Source: Alphaproteobacteria bacterium (GTDB lineage Bacteria; Pseudomonadota; Alphaproteobacteria; Micropepsales; Micropepsaceae). Taken from it: 64,000 nucleotides of DNA. Shown here piece after piece: positions 1 through 7,943 of the stretch. Each line of letters begins with the position of its first letter. Within the stretch, counting starts at the first letter, position 1. The stretch lies in assembly GCA_021325375.1 (NCBI GenBank), contig JAJPHG010000018.1, positions 62,001-126,000 of the forward strand, written 5' to 3'. The notes under the pieces are model-generated. The model was not told the origin of the DNA, ran no database searches, and saw only the letters and a program-made list of their open reading frames with translations. The position numbers and the translations under genes were made by a program.

Positions 1-20
1 CTATTTGCTTCATTTACTTC

Positions 21-359
21 TCACCCATTCGCCGAGCGGCTGTCGCTTGGCGCCTGCGCGCGGTCCTCGAAGCCGTAGTCGCGCGAGACCGCCGCGACCC
101 TCAATCGATAGTCGCGCAGAACGCCGCCGCGTCCGCGTGCCTGCGCTCCGCGATGGGCTTCGAGGTTGCGCCAGCGCGCCACCGCCTCCTCGTCGCGCCA
201 GAAGGACAGCGACAGGAGCTTGCCGGGCTCTGCGAGGCTCTCGAAACGCTCGATGGAGATGAACCCGTCGATGCCGTCGAGCAGCGGCGCCAACTGCGCG
301 GCGATGTCGAGATAGGCGCCGCGTTCCGCGGGCCACACTTCGAAGATGACCGCGATCAT
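21..359 (-). CDS. Antibiotic biosynthesis monooxygenase (ABM) family protein
   Basis: Small 112-residue protein that reads as one ferredoxin-like ABM domain: a beta strand at the N-terminus ([12 protein letters not shown]), a helix ([12 protein letters not shown]), then the typical G-F-I-S-I-E-R-F and L-S-L-S-F-W-R-D strands and the AVARW-R helix. Family members are cofactor-free monooxygenases or heme-binding proteins; the substrate cannot be read from sequence. Its ATG overlaps the stop of the upstream NIPSNAP gene by 4 nt (ATGA), so the two are almost certainly co-translated. The residues after about 95 look like an unstructured tail. Family assignment is confident, biochemical role is not. 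Confidence 0.85.
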   Translation of the reverse strand: MIAVIFEVWPAERGAYLDIAAQLAPLLDGIDGFISIERFESLAEPGKLLSLSFWRDEEAVARWRNLEAHRGAQARGRGGVLRDYRLRVAAVSRDYGFEDRAQAPSDSRSANG

Positions 360-664
360 GCCGTCACTTGCTGCAGGAACGCGCGCTCCTCCTTGAGGAT
401 GAACTTCTCCCGCTGCGCGAATTCGAAGTTCTCGCGGGATTTGGGATCGTCGCGCAGGCAGGCGCGGTAGTTCTCGTAGGCCGCCAGGCTCGCAAACCCG
501 ATCAGCGCGTGCGCCTCGTAGTTCGTCCCTTCATAGGGAAGGAAATAGCCGATCAGCGCCCCGCCGCAGGCCGGGATGAGCTTGAGCCAGGTGCGCGCGT
601 ATTGCTCGAACTTCGCGCGCTGGAACGGATCGATCTCGTAGCGGATGTGGCAGACGACGTTCAT
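356..664 (-). CDS. NIPSNAP family protein
   Basis: A 102-residue protein starting [20 protein letters not shown], matching the NIPSNAP pattern (short dimeric alpha/beta ferredoxin-like fold related to ABM proteins) with a [17 protein letters not shown] strand region. I chose the ATG at 664 because the open frame upstream runs into the divergent regulator and has no family similarity. It heads a two-gene operon with the ABM gene and is divergent from an ArsR-type regulator, which suggests that regulator controls the pair. The cellular function of bacterial NIPSNAP proteins is not established. Confidence 0.85.
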   Translation of the reverse strand: MNVVCHIRYEIDPFQRAKFEQYARTWLKLIPACGGALIGYFLPYEGTNYEAHALIGFASLAAYENYRACLRDDPKSRENFEFAQREKFILKEERAFLQQVTA

Positions 665-668
665 GGTT

Positions 669-688
669 CCATCTCCATCGAAAGATGG
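669..688. promoter_or_regulatory. Inverted repeat in the NIPSNAP/ArsR divergent promoter
   Basis: CCATCT (669-674) and AGATGG (683-688) are perfect inverted arms separated by 8 nt, lying in the 73-bp gap between two divergent starts. The position makes it a candidate operator for the adjacent ArsR-family protein; this is inference from placement and symmetry only. Confidence 0.35.
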
Positions 689-737
689 ACGCAGAATAGC
701 GCTTGCCCGGCGTGGACGTTTCGACCACGATCGAACC

Positions 738-1424
738 ATGAAAGACGGACCCTCGATCGCGCCCATCGCCGCCTTGGCCGGTGATCCGGCGCGCGCCAAC
801 ATGCTGTCGGCGCTGCTCGGCGGCAAGGCGCTGACCGCCGGCGAGCTCGCGCGCGAGGCGGGCGTCACGGCGCAGACCGCGAGCTCCCATCTCTCCAAGC
901 TGGAGGAAGGCGGCATGGTGCTCAGCCAGCGCCAGGGGCGTCACCGCTACTTCAAGCTGTCGGGTCACGATGTCGCGCACATGCTCGAGACCATGATGGG
1001 CATCGCCGAGCGCGCCGGCCATGTGCGCACGCGCACCGGTCCCAAGGCGCCGCAGCTGCGCAGGGCGCGCGTCTGCTACGACCATCTGGCGGGCGAGATG
1101 GGGGTGGCGATGTTCGACGCGATGGCGCGCGCGCGGCTGATCGCGGGCGGCGAGACGCTCAGGCTGACCGGGCGCGGCACGGATTTCGCGCGGGATTTCG
1201 GCATCGATCTCGACGCGCTGGCACATGGCCGCCGGCCGCTGTGCAAGACCTGCCTGGACTGGAGCCAGCGCCGCTCGCATCTGGCGGGAAGCCTGGGCGC
1301 GGCCATGCTGACGCGCTTCTACGATCTGCGCTGGGCGCGGCGCGACCGGGCCGGCCGCGCCGTAATATTTTCTCCACACGGGGAGCGCGATTTCCGTCGC
1401 CTGTTGCGCATCGAGACGTGCTAA
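738..1424 (+). CDS. ArsR-family winged-helix transcriptional regulator
   Basis: A 228-residue protein with an N-terminal ArsR-type winged helix: the [16 protein letters not shown] helix, a recognition segment [20 protein letters not shown], and the wing [17 protein letters not shown]. The ATG at 738 puts [10 protein letters not shown] just before the domain; the longer open frame from 645 would overlap the divergent gene. The C-terminal half (about 95-228) is an extra domain with a CKTC motif near residue 175, seen in larger ArsR regulators, which could bind a metal or sense redox state, but this is not shown. It is transcribed divergently from NIPSNAP-ABM and probably regulates that pair. 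Confidence 0.85.
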   Translation: MKDGPSIAPIAALAGDPARANMLSALLGGKALTAGELAREAGVTAQTASSHLSKLEEGGMVLSQRQGRHRYFKLSGHDVAHMLETMMGIAERAGHVRTRTGPKAPQLRRARVCYDHLAGEMGVAMFDAMARARLIAGGETLRLTGRGTDFARDFGIDLDALAHGRRPLCKTCLDWSQRRSHLAGSLGAAMLTRFYDLRWARRDRAGRAVIFSPHGERDFRRLLRIETC

Positions 1425-1455
1425 GCTCCCCCGTCCAACGACCAGTGGAGTGAAC

Positions 1456-2427
1456 ATGTCGCGCAGAATCCTTGCCGTGGCCGCAGTCGCGGTTTTTTTG
1501 AGCGCGTCGGCATCGGCGCAGACTTACACGACGTTCACCGTGCCGGGCGCGGTTCTCACGACCCCGGTTGCGATCAACGGCGACGGCACGGTTGCGGGCT
1601 ACTACACCGACAGCCTGAGCGTACGGCACGGCTTCGTGCGCGCGGCCGACGGCACGATCACGACCTTCGATCCGGACGGCGCGGCCTACACCTCGCCGGC
1701 GAGCATCGACAAGAACGGGACGATCGTAGGGACCTATGCCACCGGCGGTCTCGTCTATCACGGCTTCATCCGTGCACCGGACGGTGCGTTCACGTCCATC
1801 GATCCCAAACGTTCCGACGACACCTTCGTGACCGCCGTGCACGGCATGACCATCGGCAACTATGAGGTCGGACACAAGGTCATCGGCTTCGAGCGCTCGC
1901 GCGGTGGCCATCTCGACAAGCTGCGTTATCCGGACGCCAAGCAGACCTTTCCCATGGCCGTCAACGGCGTGGAAGAGATCGCCGGCAACTATGGCGACAA
2001 GGGCGGAATGCTGCACGGCTTCTTCCGCGGCTCCGACGGCAGCTTCACGTCCTTCGATCCCACCGGCGCGACCAGGACGGTTCCGCTCGGCGTCGCCCGC
2101 GACGGGACGGTCACGGGCTTCTTCGACGATGCGAACGGCGAGCACGGTTTCGTGCGCACCACGGACGGCACCATCACGCCTTTCGACGTCTCAGGCGCCA
2201 CGGCGACCGATCCCGCGGGCATCAACACCGGCGGAACGGTAGTGGGCACCTATACCGACGCCGCGCCGGCGCAGCACGGCTTCGTCCGCTCCTCGAGCGG
2301 CGTCATCTCCACCTTCAACGTGACGGATTCGACGAACACCGTCGCCATGGCCATCAACAACAAGGGCATGGTCACCGGCACCTACACGACGGGCAGCGGC
2401 GGCGGCGCATACATCCTGACGCCCTAG
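1456..2427 (+). CDS. Secreted HAF-repeat protein
   Basis: Has a clear signal peptide (MSRRILAVAAVAVFLSASASA, cleavage before QTYTT) followed by about seven tandem repeats of roughly 40-45 residues with the core G-F-[VI]-R-x-x-D-G-[TA]-[IF]-T-[TS]-F-D-P and I-N/D-x-x-G-T-[IV]-[VA]-G-x-Y. This is the extracellular HAF repeat pattern, predicted to fold as a beta-propeller-like structure. The ATG at 1456 is preceded by GGAG at 1447-1450, which favours it over the in-frame GTG at 1450. No enzymatic motif is visible; function unknown. It stands alone in its orientation after the ArsR gene. Confidence 0.8.
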   Translation: MSRRILAVAAVAVFLSASASAQTYTTFTVPGAVLTTPVAINGDGTVAGYYTDSLSVRHGFVRAADGTITTFDPDGAAYTSPASIDKNGTIVGTYATGGLVYHGFIRAPDGAFTSIDPKRSDDTFVTAVHGMTIGNYEVGHKVIGFERSRGGHLDKLRYPDAKQTFPMAVNGVEEIAGNYGDKGGMLHGFFRGSDGSFTSFDPTGATRTVPLGVARDGTVTGFFDDANGEHGFVRTTDGTITPFDVSGATATDPAGINTGGTVVGTYTDAAPAQHGFVRSSSGVISTFNVTDSTNTVAMAINNKGMVTGTYTTGSGGGAYILTP

Positions 2428-2460
2428 GGTTGGGACTCGACTGGCTCACCTTGAAGCCCT

Positions 2461-2578
2461 CTTCCTTGTGGGACAAGGACGCGAAATCTTGCACTCGACG
2501 GAGCGCGAGCCGCCGTTAAGTGCTTAGATTTCGCTGCGAGGGCTGATCTTTCTTCCTCTCCCGCAAGGGGAGAGGGTT
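2461..2578. repeat. Palindromic intergenic repeat (degenerate copy)
   Basis: The gap between the HAF gene and the GST stop carries inverted arms GCGAAATCTT and an AGATTTCGC counterpart, then CTCTCCCGCAAGGGGAGAG, the same hairpin seen at 13459-13656. It is probably a decayed member of that REP-like family and may also act as a terminator for the flanking convergent genes. Confidence 0.5.
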
Positions 2579-2580
2579 CA

Positions 2581-3285
2581 TCACGCGGCCTTCCTGGCAA
2601 ACTCCGGATAATAGATGCGCAGCATCCGGTCGCGATAGGCGGCGAGGTTCGCGTGACGCTCGGCGCGCCGGCGTAAGGGGTTGTCGAAGAACGGCGTCAG
2701 CGCGCCGGCCGCGAACGCGAACGCGGTGGCGTCGGTGCCGCAGGGCACCTCGCCGAACAGGAACGGCTTGGCCCCGATGAGGGCGGCGAGGCTGTCGAGC
2801 GAGCGCGCGCCGAGCTCGACGATCTCCTCGTCGCGGTGGCGTCCGAGGCCGTGGCTGTAGAGCGTCTGGCGCACGCGTTCGCGCGCATCCTCCGCCACGC
2901 CTTGCGGCGCGCCGTCGAAGAAATGCTTCGGCCCCTTGTCCCAGTTCTCGTCGTCGAGCCAGCGCGCGTGCAGGATGGCGAAATAGAGATGGTCCTCCAG
3001 CATGCGCTCGACCGCCCAGCCCAGCGCGCACTGCTCGGCGCCCAAGCCCTTGTCGAAATCGAAGCCGTATTCCTTTTCCACATGGGCGCGGATGAAGGTC
3101 GAATCGCCCACCCTGTGAGCGCCGGTCTGGATGAAGGGAATCTTGCCCTTGGGCGCGGTGGGCGGCGCGGCGTGCTCGAATTTGTATGGCACGCCCGCCA
3201 TCTTGAGCTGGACTTCGCTCTTCATCACGAAGGGGCTGGGATCGGGCAGGCCGAAAGCGGGGCCGAAGCCGTAGAACGTAAGCAT
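2581..3285 (-). CDS. Glutathione S-transferase family protein
   Basis: A 234-residue protein with a thioredoxin-like N-terminal GST domain (SPFVMKSEVQLKMAGVPYKF, then the cis-Pro loop region GKIPFIQ and the D-S-T glutathione-contact motif in VGDSTFIRAH) and an all-helical C-terminal domain ending FLFGEVPCGTDATAFAF. The layout resembles the Tom37/metaxin or FAX-like GST subgroup. The ATG at 3285 has an excellent AGGAGG upstream (minus strand, about 3293-3298). It is divergent from a thioesterase-WYL regulator operon across a perfect palindrome, so it may be controlled by that regulator. The substrate is unknown. Confidence 0.85.
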   Translation of the reverse strand: MLTFYGFGPAFGLPDPSPFVMKSEVQLKMAGVPYKFEHAAPPTAPKGKIPFIQTGAHRVGDSTFIRAHVEKEYGFDFDKGLGAEQCALGWAVERMLEDHLYFAILHARWLDDENWDKGPKHFFDGAPQGVAEDARERVRQTLYSHGLGRHRDEEIVELGARSLDSLAALIGAKPFLFGEVPCGTDATAFAFAAGALTPFFDNPLRRRAERHANLAAYRDRMLRIYYPEFARKAA

Positions 3286-3324
3286 GGTGGTTCCTCCTCT
3301 ATGGCCCCTTTCCATAGCGCCGCG

Positions 3325-3348
3325 CTGCTGACAGCATGCTGTCAGCAG
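3325..3348. promoter_or_regulatory. Perfect 24-bp palindrome, candidate operator
   Basis: Arms CTGCTGACAGCA and TGCTGTCAGCAG are exact reverse complements with no spacer. The site sits midway between the divergent GST (starts 3285) and thioesterase (starts about 3385) genes, and the thioesterase is coupled to a WYL-domain HTH regulator. An operator for that regulator is the simplest reading. Confidence 0.6.
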
Positions 3349-3384
3349 ACTTGCAGCAGGATGGCAGCAACGATGAGGCATGAC

Positions 3385-3798
3385 ATGACCCCGTTCGACG
3401 CCTTCCCTCCGCCGCCTTGCGCGACCCTTCTGGGCTGGACGCTGCTGGATCACGATCCGCGGACGGGCACGATCCGCGTCGGCTTCGACGGGCGCGCGCA
3501 GTTCGCCAACCCTGCCGGTTTCGTCCAGGGCGGCATGCTCGCGGCGATGTTGGACGACACGATGGGGGCGGCGGTGTTCGCCGCGACCGATGGGCGCCTC
3601 TACACCGTGACCATCGGGATGAACGTGAGCTTCCTCGCGCCGGCACGCCCGGGCCGGCTCGTCGGCGAGGGCAGGATCGTCCAGCTCGGCAAGACGGTCG
3701 CCTTCACCGAGGGCTCCTTGAGCGGCGCGGACGGCCGCGTGCTCGCGCGCGCGACCGCGCATGCGCGGCTGGTCGAGACCGCGAGGCTCGCCGCATGA
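3385..3798 (+). CDS. PaaI-family hotdog thioesterase
   Basis: A protein of about 137 residues with the PaaI hotdog signature: F-A-N-P-A-G-F-V-Q-G-G-M-L-A-A-M-L-D-D-T-M-G around residues 40-60, with the usual catalytic Asn/Asp and Gly-Gly positions present, then T-I-G-M-N-V-S-F-L. Members hydrolyse acyl-CoA thioesters. In-frame ATGs also occur at 3361 and 3373; I chose 3385 because GAGG at 3375-3378 is well spaced to it. The stop overlaps the ATG of the WYL regulator (ATGA), so the pair is translationally coupled. Confidence 0.8.
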   Translation: MTPFDAFPPPPCATLLGWTLLDHDPRTGTIRVGFDGRAQFANPAGFVQGGMLAAMLDDTMGAAVFAATDGRLYTVTIGMNVSFLAPARPGRLVGEGRIVQLGKTVAFTEGSLSGADGRVLARATAHARLVETARLAA

Positions 3799-4538
3799 GG
3801 CCCGCGGACCGCCTGTTCCGCATCATCCAGATCCTGCGCCGCAAGCGCCGGCCGACTACCGCGCACGAGATCGCCGCCGAGCTCGAGACCTCGCTGCGCA
3901 CCGTCTACCGCGACATCGCCCAGCTCATGGCCGAGCGCGTGCCGATCCGCGGCGAAGCGGGCATCGGCTACGTGCTCGAAGGCGGCTTCGACATGCCGCC
4001 CCTGATGCTGACGCCCGACGAGATCGAGGCGGCGATGCTGGGCGCGCAATGGGTGATGACGCGCGCCGATCCGGTCTTGACGCGCGCGGCCTCCGACCTC
4101 ATCGCCAAGATCGGCGTGGTGATCCCCGAGCATCTGCGTCCGCTTCTGATGGAGCCCGCGCTGCAGCCGCTCACCTCGCACAAGGGTCCGGTCGACGCGA
4201 TCGACATGTCGCGCGTGCGCGCCGCGATCCGCACCCAGGGCAAGATCGCGCTCGCCTATCGCGACGAGAGCGCGAACCAGACGCGCCGCGTCATCTGGCC
4301 GATCGCGGTCAGCTATTGGGACGCGGTCCGGCTGATCGTCGCGTGGTGCGAGCTGCGCAAGGGCTTCCGCCATTTCCGCACCGACCGCGTCGTCGCGGCC
4401 GAATTCCTCGACGCGCGCTATCCCACGCCGCGCGCCAGGCTGCGCGCGCAATGGAAGAAGGAAATGGACGCCGATTGCACGCGACGCAGCCGCGCGCAGG
4501 AAGAGCCCGCCGGACCGATGGCGGTGCTGGTCGAATAA
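3795..4538 (+). CDS. YafY-type HTH and WYL-domain transcriptional regulator
   Basis: A 247-residue protein with an N-terminal HTH (RLFRIIQILRRKRRPTTAHE, recognition helix around TSLRTVYRDIAQL) and a C-terminal WYL domain whose core appears at ISYWD-type VSYWDAVRLIVAWCELRKGF, followed by R-H-F-R-T-D-R-V. WYL domains sense small ligands or nucleic acids. It overlaps the thioesterase stop by 4 nt, and the 24-bp palindrome about 450 bp upstream, in front of the operon, is its likely target. The ligand is unknown. Confidence 0.9.
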   Translation: MRPADRLFRIIQILRRKRRPTTAHEIAAELETSLRTVYRDIAQLMAERVPIRGEAGIGYVLEGGFDMPPLMLTPDEIEAAMLGAQWVMTRADPVLTRAASDLIAKIGVVIPEHLRPLLMEPALQPLTSHKGPVDAIDMSRVRAAIRTQGKIALAYRDESANQTRRVIWPIAVSYWDAVRLIVAWCELRKGFRHFRTDRVVAAEFLDARYPTPRARLRAQWKKEMDADCTRRSRAQEEPAGPMAVLVE

Positions 4539-4668
4539 CGCCCATTGCCCCATTTCGATCCAGCGTGGCTTGAAAACCACGTTCGCGGTTTTGCCGCACC
4601 TGTGCGCGACACCTTCCGCCCGATTCGCACGTTGAAGGGGCGAGGGGAGGAAGAAAGCGAGTAAGCCC

Positions 4669-4905
4669 ATGTACGCGAAAGCCCGGCGCCGCGCCGAAAA
4701 AAGACCGGTGGAAGATACGGTCCCTTATCGTCCGAACGACATCCGCGTGATCGGCGCCCACGCCGATTACCGCCGCGAGGATTTCATCTTCCCGCGCACC
4801 CAATCGCCGCAATTGCGCGAGCTGGAATGGGAAAGCCGGGCCAAGCCGCTCAAGCCCTGGGTCCCGAACTTCGCAGCCAACCTGGCGCTCGCGATCTTCG
4901 CGTGA
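4669..4905 (+). CDS. Small hypothetical protein
   Basis: A 78-residue open frame beginning MYAKARRRAEKRPVEDTVPY, basic at the N-terminus, with many charged residues and a hydrophobic C-terminal end (NLALAIFA). There is a purine-rich GGGGAGGAAG run about 20 nt upstream, a little far for an ideal ribosome site. It resembles no family I recognise. The stretch from 4539 to 4668 upstream holds nothing else recognisable. A minus-strand open frame over the same DNA looks worse in codon use. Confidence 0.45.
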   Translation: MYAKARRRAEKRPVEDTVPYRPNDIRVIGAHADYRREDFIFPRTQSPQLRELEWESRAKPLKPWVPNFAANLALAIFA

Positions 4906-4942
4906 CGGATATTTCGAATCGTTTTTGAGTCAAATCACCACG

Positions 4943-4973
4943 CGTCATGACCGCCACAATGGCGGCCATGACG
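4943..4973. terminator. Stable hairpin between convergent genes
   Basis: CGTCATGACCGCCA and TGGCGGCCATGACG form a 14-bp stem with one mismatch and a 3-nt loop. It lies between the convergent ends of the genes at 4669 and 4997, so it may serve both as a terminator; no long T-run follows. The arms partly resemble the TGTCATGGCCCGC ends of the repeats at 36245 and 55629. Confidence 0.45.
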
Positions 4974-4996
4974 TTTAGGGCGCGGGACGGAGCGTC

Positions 4997-5392
4997 TCAC
5001 TCGTCCTTCTTCAGCAGGTCGCGCGCGTCGGCGGCGTCTTTCTGCGCGGCGGCGAGATTGGTCTCGGCGAGGCCGGCGCGCGCCTTGGCGGCGGCCTGCT
5101 CGAGCGCGGTCTTCTTGGCGGTGTCGGTCGTGTCGGGGATCGCGCCCTTGCCGGCATTGGCGCAAGGATTCATCTCCTTGGCATCGAAGCCGCTGCCGCC
5201 GGGGCCGACGAGACAGTTCAGCGTGTGATGGAGATGGGCATGCACCCCCGCCACGTCGGGCGAGCCGGCCGCGAAGCCTGCATGCATGCCGGCATTGACG
5301 ACTTCCGAATGCGCATCGGCAAACGCGGTCGCGGGCAGGAAGGTCAGGGCGGCGATGGCCGCGCCGATGAGCATGTTGCGGGTCTGGGTCAT
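4997..5392 (-). CDS. Secreted small protein of unknown function
   Basis: A 131-residue protein with a signal peptide (MTQTRNMLIGAAIAALTFLP, cleavage probably after TAFA-DA). The mature part has a His-rich patch (GVHAHLHHTLNCLVG) and two cysteines (NC and PCANAG), then an Ala/Lys/Asp-rich helical tail likely to form a coiled coil (ALEQAAAKARAGLAETNLAA). The His and Cys cluster could bind metal, but no family is recognised. It lies downstream of the SYLF gene with a terminator between them, so it has its own promoter. Confidence 0.7.
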   Translation of the reverse strand: MTQTRNMLIGAAIAALTFLPATAFADAHSEVVNAGMHAGFAAGSPDVAGVHAHLHHTLNCLVGPGGSGFDAKEMNPCANAGKGAIPDTTDTAKKTALEQAAAKARAGLAETNLAAAQKDAADARDLLKKDE

Positions 5393-5435
5393 GGCGGTCT
5401 CCAATGGTCCTGAGAAATCCGGCGGCCTTATAGCA

Positions 5436-5475
5436 CAAAAGAAGCCGGCCCGCGCCTGGGGCACGGGCCGGTTTC
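5436..5475 (-). terminator. Rho-independent terminator after the SYLF gene
   Basis: On the minus strand, CCGGCCCG and CGGGCCGG arms form a GC-rich hairpin followed by CTTCTTTT. It lies about 20 nt past the stop of the SYLF gene. Confidence 0.7.
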
Positions 5476-5490
5476 GCCGTTCGGGAAGGT

Positions 5491-6147
5491 CTACCGGCCG
5501 AGCTCGGCCTGGAGCGCGCGCGAATCGGGGTTGTGCACGCTGGAGGACAGGATCGCGGACACGCCGACCCGGTGGCCGTAATAGTCGGCATTCCATTCGT
5601 GGCGCGGCTTGATGACCGAGCCGTTGAAGGTCAGCCCGCCATAGGCGCCGGTCGCCGAGGTCCACACCACGATGTCGCCGCCATGGCCCGACGTCGCGCC
5701 TTCCGCGCCCGAGCTCAGCGTCACCGCGGTGATGCCGCCGCCGGCGCCGATCTTGAACTCGTCCTGCTCGATGCCGTGCAGGGCGCGGTCGCTCATGATG
5801 AGAAGCACGATCTCGGCCTTCTCGAGCCCGATCTGCAGGCCGAACGATGCCGAGCCCATCGAATAGAACGCGGGCGAGCTCCAGCCGCGGCCGTTGCGCT
5901 TGAGCAGGACGCCGTTGCCGCCCTCGGCGCCGAAGACGAAGCCGCCCTTGACCAGCGAGGGCACGATCAGGATGGCGCGGGCGCGGCCCAGCATGTCGTG
6001 CGCCGCGGAGAAGGCAGGGTCGCTCCTCATGTGCTCGGCGACGCGGGTGGCGTGGGCGACGAGCTCGGTCTCGTCCGAGGCGTAGGCGGCCGACGCGGTC
6101 AGCGCCGTGGCGAACCCGATCGCCGCGGCAAGCTTCGAAATCTTCAT
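5491..6147 (-). CDS. SYLF-domain (YSC84-type) lipid-binding secreted protein
   Basis: A 218-residue protein with signal peptide (MKISKLAAAIGFATALTASAAYA, cleavage before SDETE). The mature part matches the SYLF/Ysc84 domain: A-R-A-I-L-I-V-P-S-L-V-K-G-G-F-V-F-G-A-E-G-G-N-G, then SPAFYSMGSASFGLQIGLEKAEIVLLIM and the Gly-rich GAGGGITAVT. SYLF domains bind phosphoinositides or other lipids in eukaryotes; bacterial copies are periplasmic or outer-membrane associated with unknown function. It follows nrsF in the same direction with a 73-nt gap and could be part of the SigF stress regulon, which is inference from position. Confidence 0.9.
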   Translation of the reverse strand: MKISKLAAAIGFATALTASAAYASDETELVAHATRVAEHMRSDPAFSAAHDMLGRARAILIVPSLVKGGFVFGAEGGNGVLLKRNGRGWSSPAFYSMGSASFGLQIGLEKAEIVLLIMSDRALHGIEQDEFKIGAGGGITAVTLSSGAEGATSGHGGDIVVWTSATGAYGGLTFNGSVIKPRHEWNADYYGHRVGVSAILSSSVHNPDSRALQAELGR

Positions 6148-6220
6148 GGATATCTCCTCATCAAGAATGATTGGTCATGCCCGTCAAACGCGTCAGGCCG
6201 GTGAAAGTTCAGTTGAAAGT

Positions 6221-6862
6221 TCACCAGCGCAGCAGGAAGCGCCCCAGAAGAGCCCCGGCGAGGCCGACGAGCCCGATGCCCAATGTGTACCACAGCGCCA
6301 CGAACGCCGCCGCGCTCTCGTCGCAATGGAAGGCATAGATGAAAGCGCCGAGCGCGCCCGCGGCAAGCCCCGCCGCCAACCCGCTGATGACGGGCCTCGT
6401 GGGCGCGAGCTTCCGCAGGCTCCAGAACGTGCCCGCGAAAACCGGCAGCGCCAGGATCGCGATCCGCAAGGGGCAGACATGCGAAGAGTGCCCCATCGCC
6501 ATCGGCATGCGCATCGCCGCCGGCACCAGCGCGAGGCGCACCAGCGCCAGAAGCGCGATCGCGGCGAAAGGCAGCGCTTCCAGGATCATCTGGCGGCGTG
6601 AGGACGTGCCGGGCCGCGCCAGCCTGTCGATGGTCCAGAAGCCCGCGGCCGCGAAGAGCAGCGTATAGAAGAACTTCATCCAATAGGCGCTCGTCGCCAT
6701 GGCATCGGCCATGTCGGGGCGGATACCGAGCCACAACACCATCGCGACGAAAGAGACGAGCGCGCCGCCGCCCGCGCCAAGCCCGAGGATGCGCGCCGCG
6801 CGGCCGGCGCTCACCGCCGTGCCGCGTCCGGCGAGATCGTCGATCAGCGCGTCGGTCTTCAT
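6221..6862 (-). CDS. nrsF: NrsF-type anti-sigma factor (DUF1109)
   Basis: A 213-residue integral membrane protein with six predicted transmembrane segments (for example ALVSFVAMVLWLGI, MKFFYTLLFAAAGFW, FAAIALLALVRLAL, IAILALPVFAGTFW). It has the DUF1109 hallmark cysteines (HVCPL and FHC). In Caulobacter NrsF holds the ECF factor SigF at the membrane and releases it on heavy-metal or oxidative stress, with the cysteines implicated. Its ATG overlaps the sigF stop (ATGA), the standard sigma/anti-sigma arrangement. Confidence 0.92.
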   Translation of the reverse strand: MKTDALIDDLAGRGTAVSAGRAARILGLGAGGGALVSFVAMVLWLGIRPDMADAMATSAYWMKFFYTLLFAAAGFWTIDRLARPGTSSRRQMILEALPFAAIALLALVRLALVPAAMRMPMAMGHSSHVCPLRIAILALPVFAGTFWSLRKLAPTRPVISGLAAGLAAGALGAFIYAFHCDESAAAFVALWYTLGIGLVGLAGALLGRFLLRW

Positions 6863-7392
6863 GCGTCCCGTCCGATCATCGCCGACAGCGCCTTGAGCGC
6901 GCGATGCACGCCCACCTTCACCGCCGATTCCGAAATGCCGCTGCGCGCCGCGGCCTCGGCGATGGACAGGCCTTCGATCTTCACCTGCCGCACGAGCGCG
7001 CGCTTCTTCTCGGGCAGCATCGCCAGGAGCCGCTCGACGTCGCGGCGTGCCGCGACGGACTCGGCGTCGCTATCCGCCAGCACGCTCTCGGCTTCCTCGA
7101 TGGGCAAGGTGCGGCGCAGCTTCATGCGGCGGAAATGGTCGATCAGCTTGTAGCGCGCGATGGCGTGCAGCCAGGCGGTGAAGGGAAGCGCCGGATCGTA
7201 GGTCGCCCGCTTGGTATGGATCGCGATCAACGTCTCCTGCACCAGATCCTCGGCGTCGGCGGGGCCGGTCCGGCGCCCGAAATAGGCGCGCAGATGCGGC
7301 GCGAGCGCGGCCAGGAGCGCGCGATAGGCGGCTTGATCGCCGCCCAGCGCCGCCACCATCAATGCCTTCAGCCGCGGTTCGGCCTCGCTCAA
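6859..7392 (-). CDS. sigF: ECF sigma factor SigF
   Basis: A 177-residue ECF sigma factor. Region 2 is seen as DAEDLVQETLIAIHTKRATY followed by P-F-T-A-W-L-H-A-I-A-R-Y-K-L-I-D-H-F-R-R, and region 4 as L-P-E-K-K-R-A-L-V then SIAEAAARSGISESAVKVGV for -35 recognition. The coupled nrsF and the GTAACC-N16-CGAA promoter directly upstream identify it as the alphaproteobacterial SigF group. It should drive its own transcription. Confidence 0.95.
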   Translation of the reverse strand: MSEAEPRLKALMVAALGGDQAAYRALLAALAPHLRAYFGRRTGPADAEDLVQETLIAIHTKRATYDPALPFTAWLHAIARYKLIDHFRRMKLRRTLPIEEAESVLADSDAESVAARRDVERLLAMLPEKKRALVRQVKIEGLSIAEAAARSGISESAVKVGVHRALKALSAMIGRDA

Positions 7393-7412
7393 TAACGGCC
7401 CCTCTATCGGTA

Positions 7413-7438
7413 TTCGCCGGACACGGCCCGATGGTTAC
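7413..7438 (-). promoter_or_regulatory. SigF-type autoregulatory promoter
   Basis: On the minus strand GTAACC (7433-7438) is followed by exactly 16 nt and CGAA (7413-7416), about 20 nt before the sigF ATG. This equals the consensus known for Caulobacter SigF promoters, as I recall it. I found no second copy in this window. Confidence 0.8.
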
Positions 7439-7545
7439 GGTGCACTGTAGCCGATTCAACCTTCCCACAGGGAGGAGGTTAGGCTTCTTGAAGCCTCCCG
7501 ATTTCGTCCCCACATCCTTTCTCGTACCTCTGGAGAGGGTCGGCC

Positions 7546-7893
7546 ATGACCGAAACCGCCGCACAAGGCGTGCTGCCGCGCAGCGATATGCGCATCGTCG
7601 CGATCATCGTCTACGGGCTCTATCTGATCGGCTGGCCGTGCCTGCACATGACCTCGATCGCGGGGCTGATCGTGGCCTATCTGAAGCGCGACGAGGCGCG
7701 GGGCACGATCTGGGAAAGCCATTTCGACAACCAGATCCAGACGTTCTGGATCACGCTGGCGCTGCTCGTCGTGGGCATCCCGCTGTGCTTCGTGGTCGTC
7801 GGCATCCCCATCGTGCTGGGCACGATCGTGTGGTCGCTCTACCGCTCGATCAAGGGCCTGTTGCGCGCGATCGACGAGCAGCCTTACGGCTAA
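7546..7893 (+). CDS. DUF4870-like small membrane protein
   Basis: A 115-residue protein with about three hydrophobic segments (IVAIIVYGLYLIGWPCLHMT, WITLALLVVGIPLCFVVVGI, IVLGTIVWSLYRSI). The intervening sequence GLIVAYLKRDEARGTIWESH with FDNQIQTFW is characteristic of the DUF4870 / Tic20-like small membrane proteins. A GGAGAGGG ribosome site precedes the ATG. Function unknown; it is divergent from sigF. Confidence 0.75.
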   Translation: MTETAAQGVLPRSDMRIVAIIVYGLYLIGWPCLHMTSIAGLIVAYLKRDEARGTIWESHFDNQIQTFWITLALLVVGIPLCFVVVGIPIVLGTIVWSLYRSIKGLLRAIDEQPYG

Positions 7894-7943
7894 GCGCAAT
7901 AGGGGCAAACGCACTTCGTTTGACCCGTAAATTGCGCGCAAAT

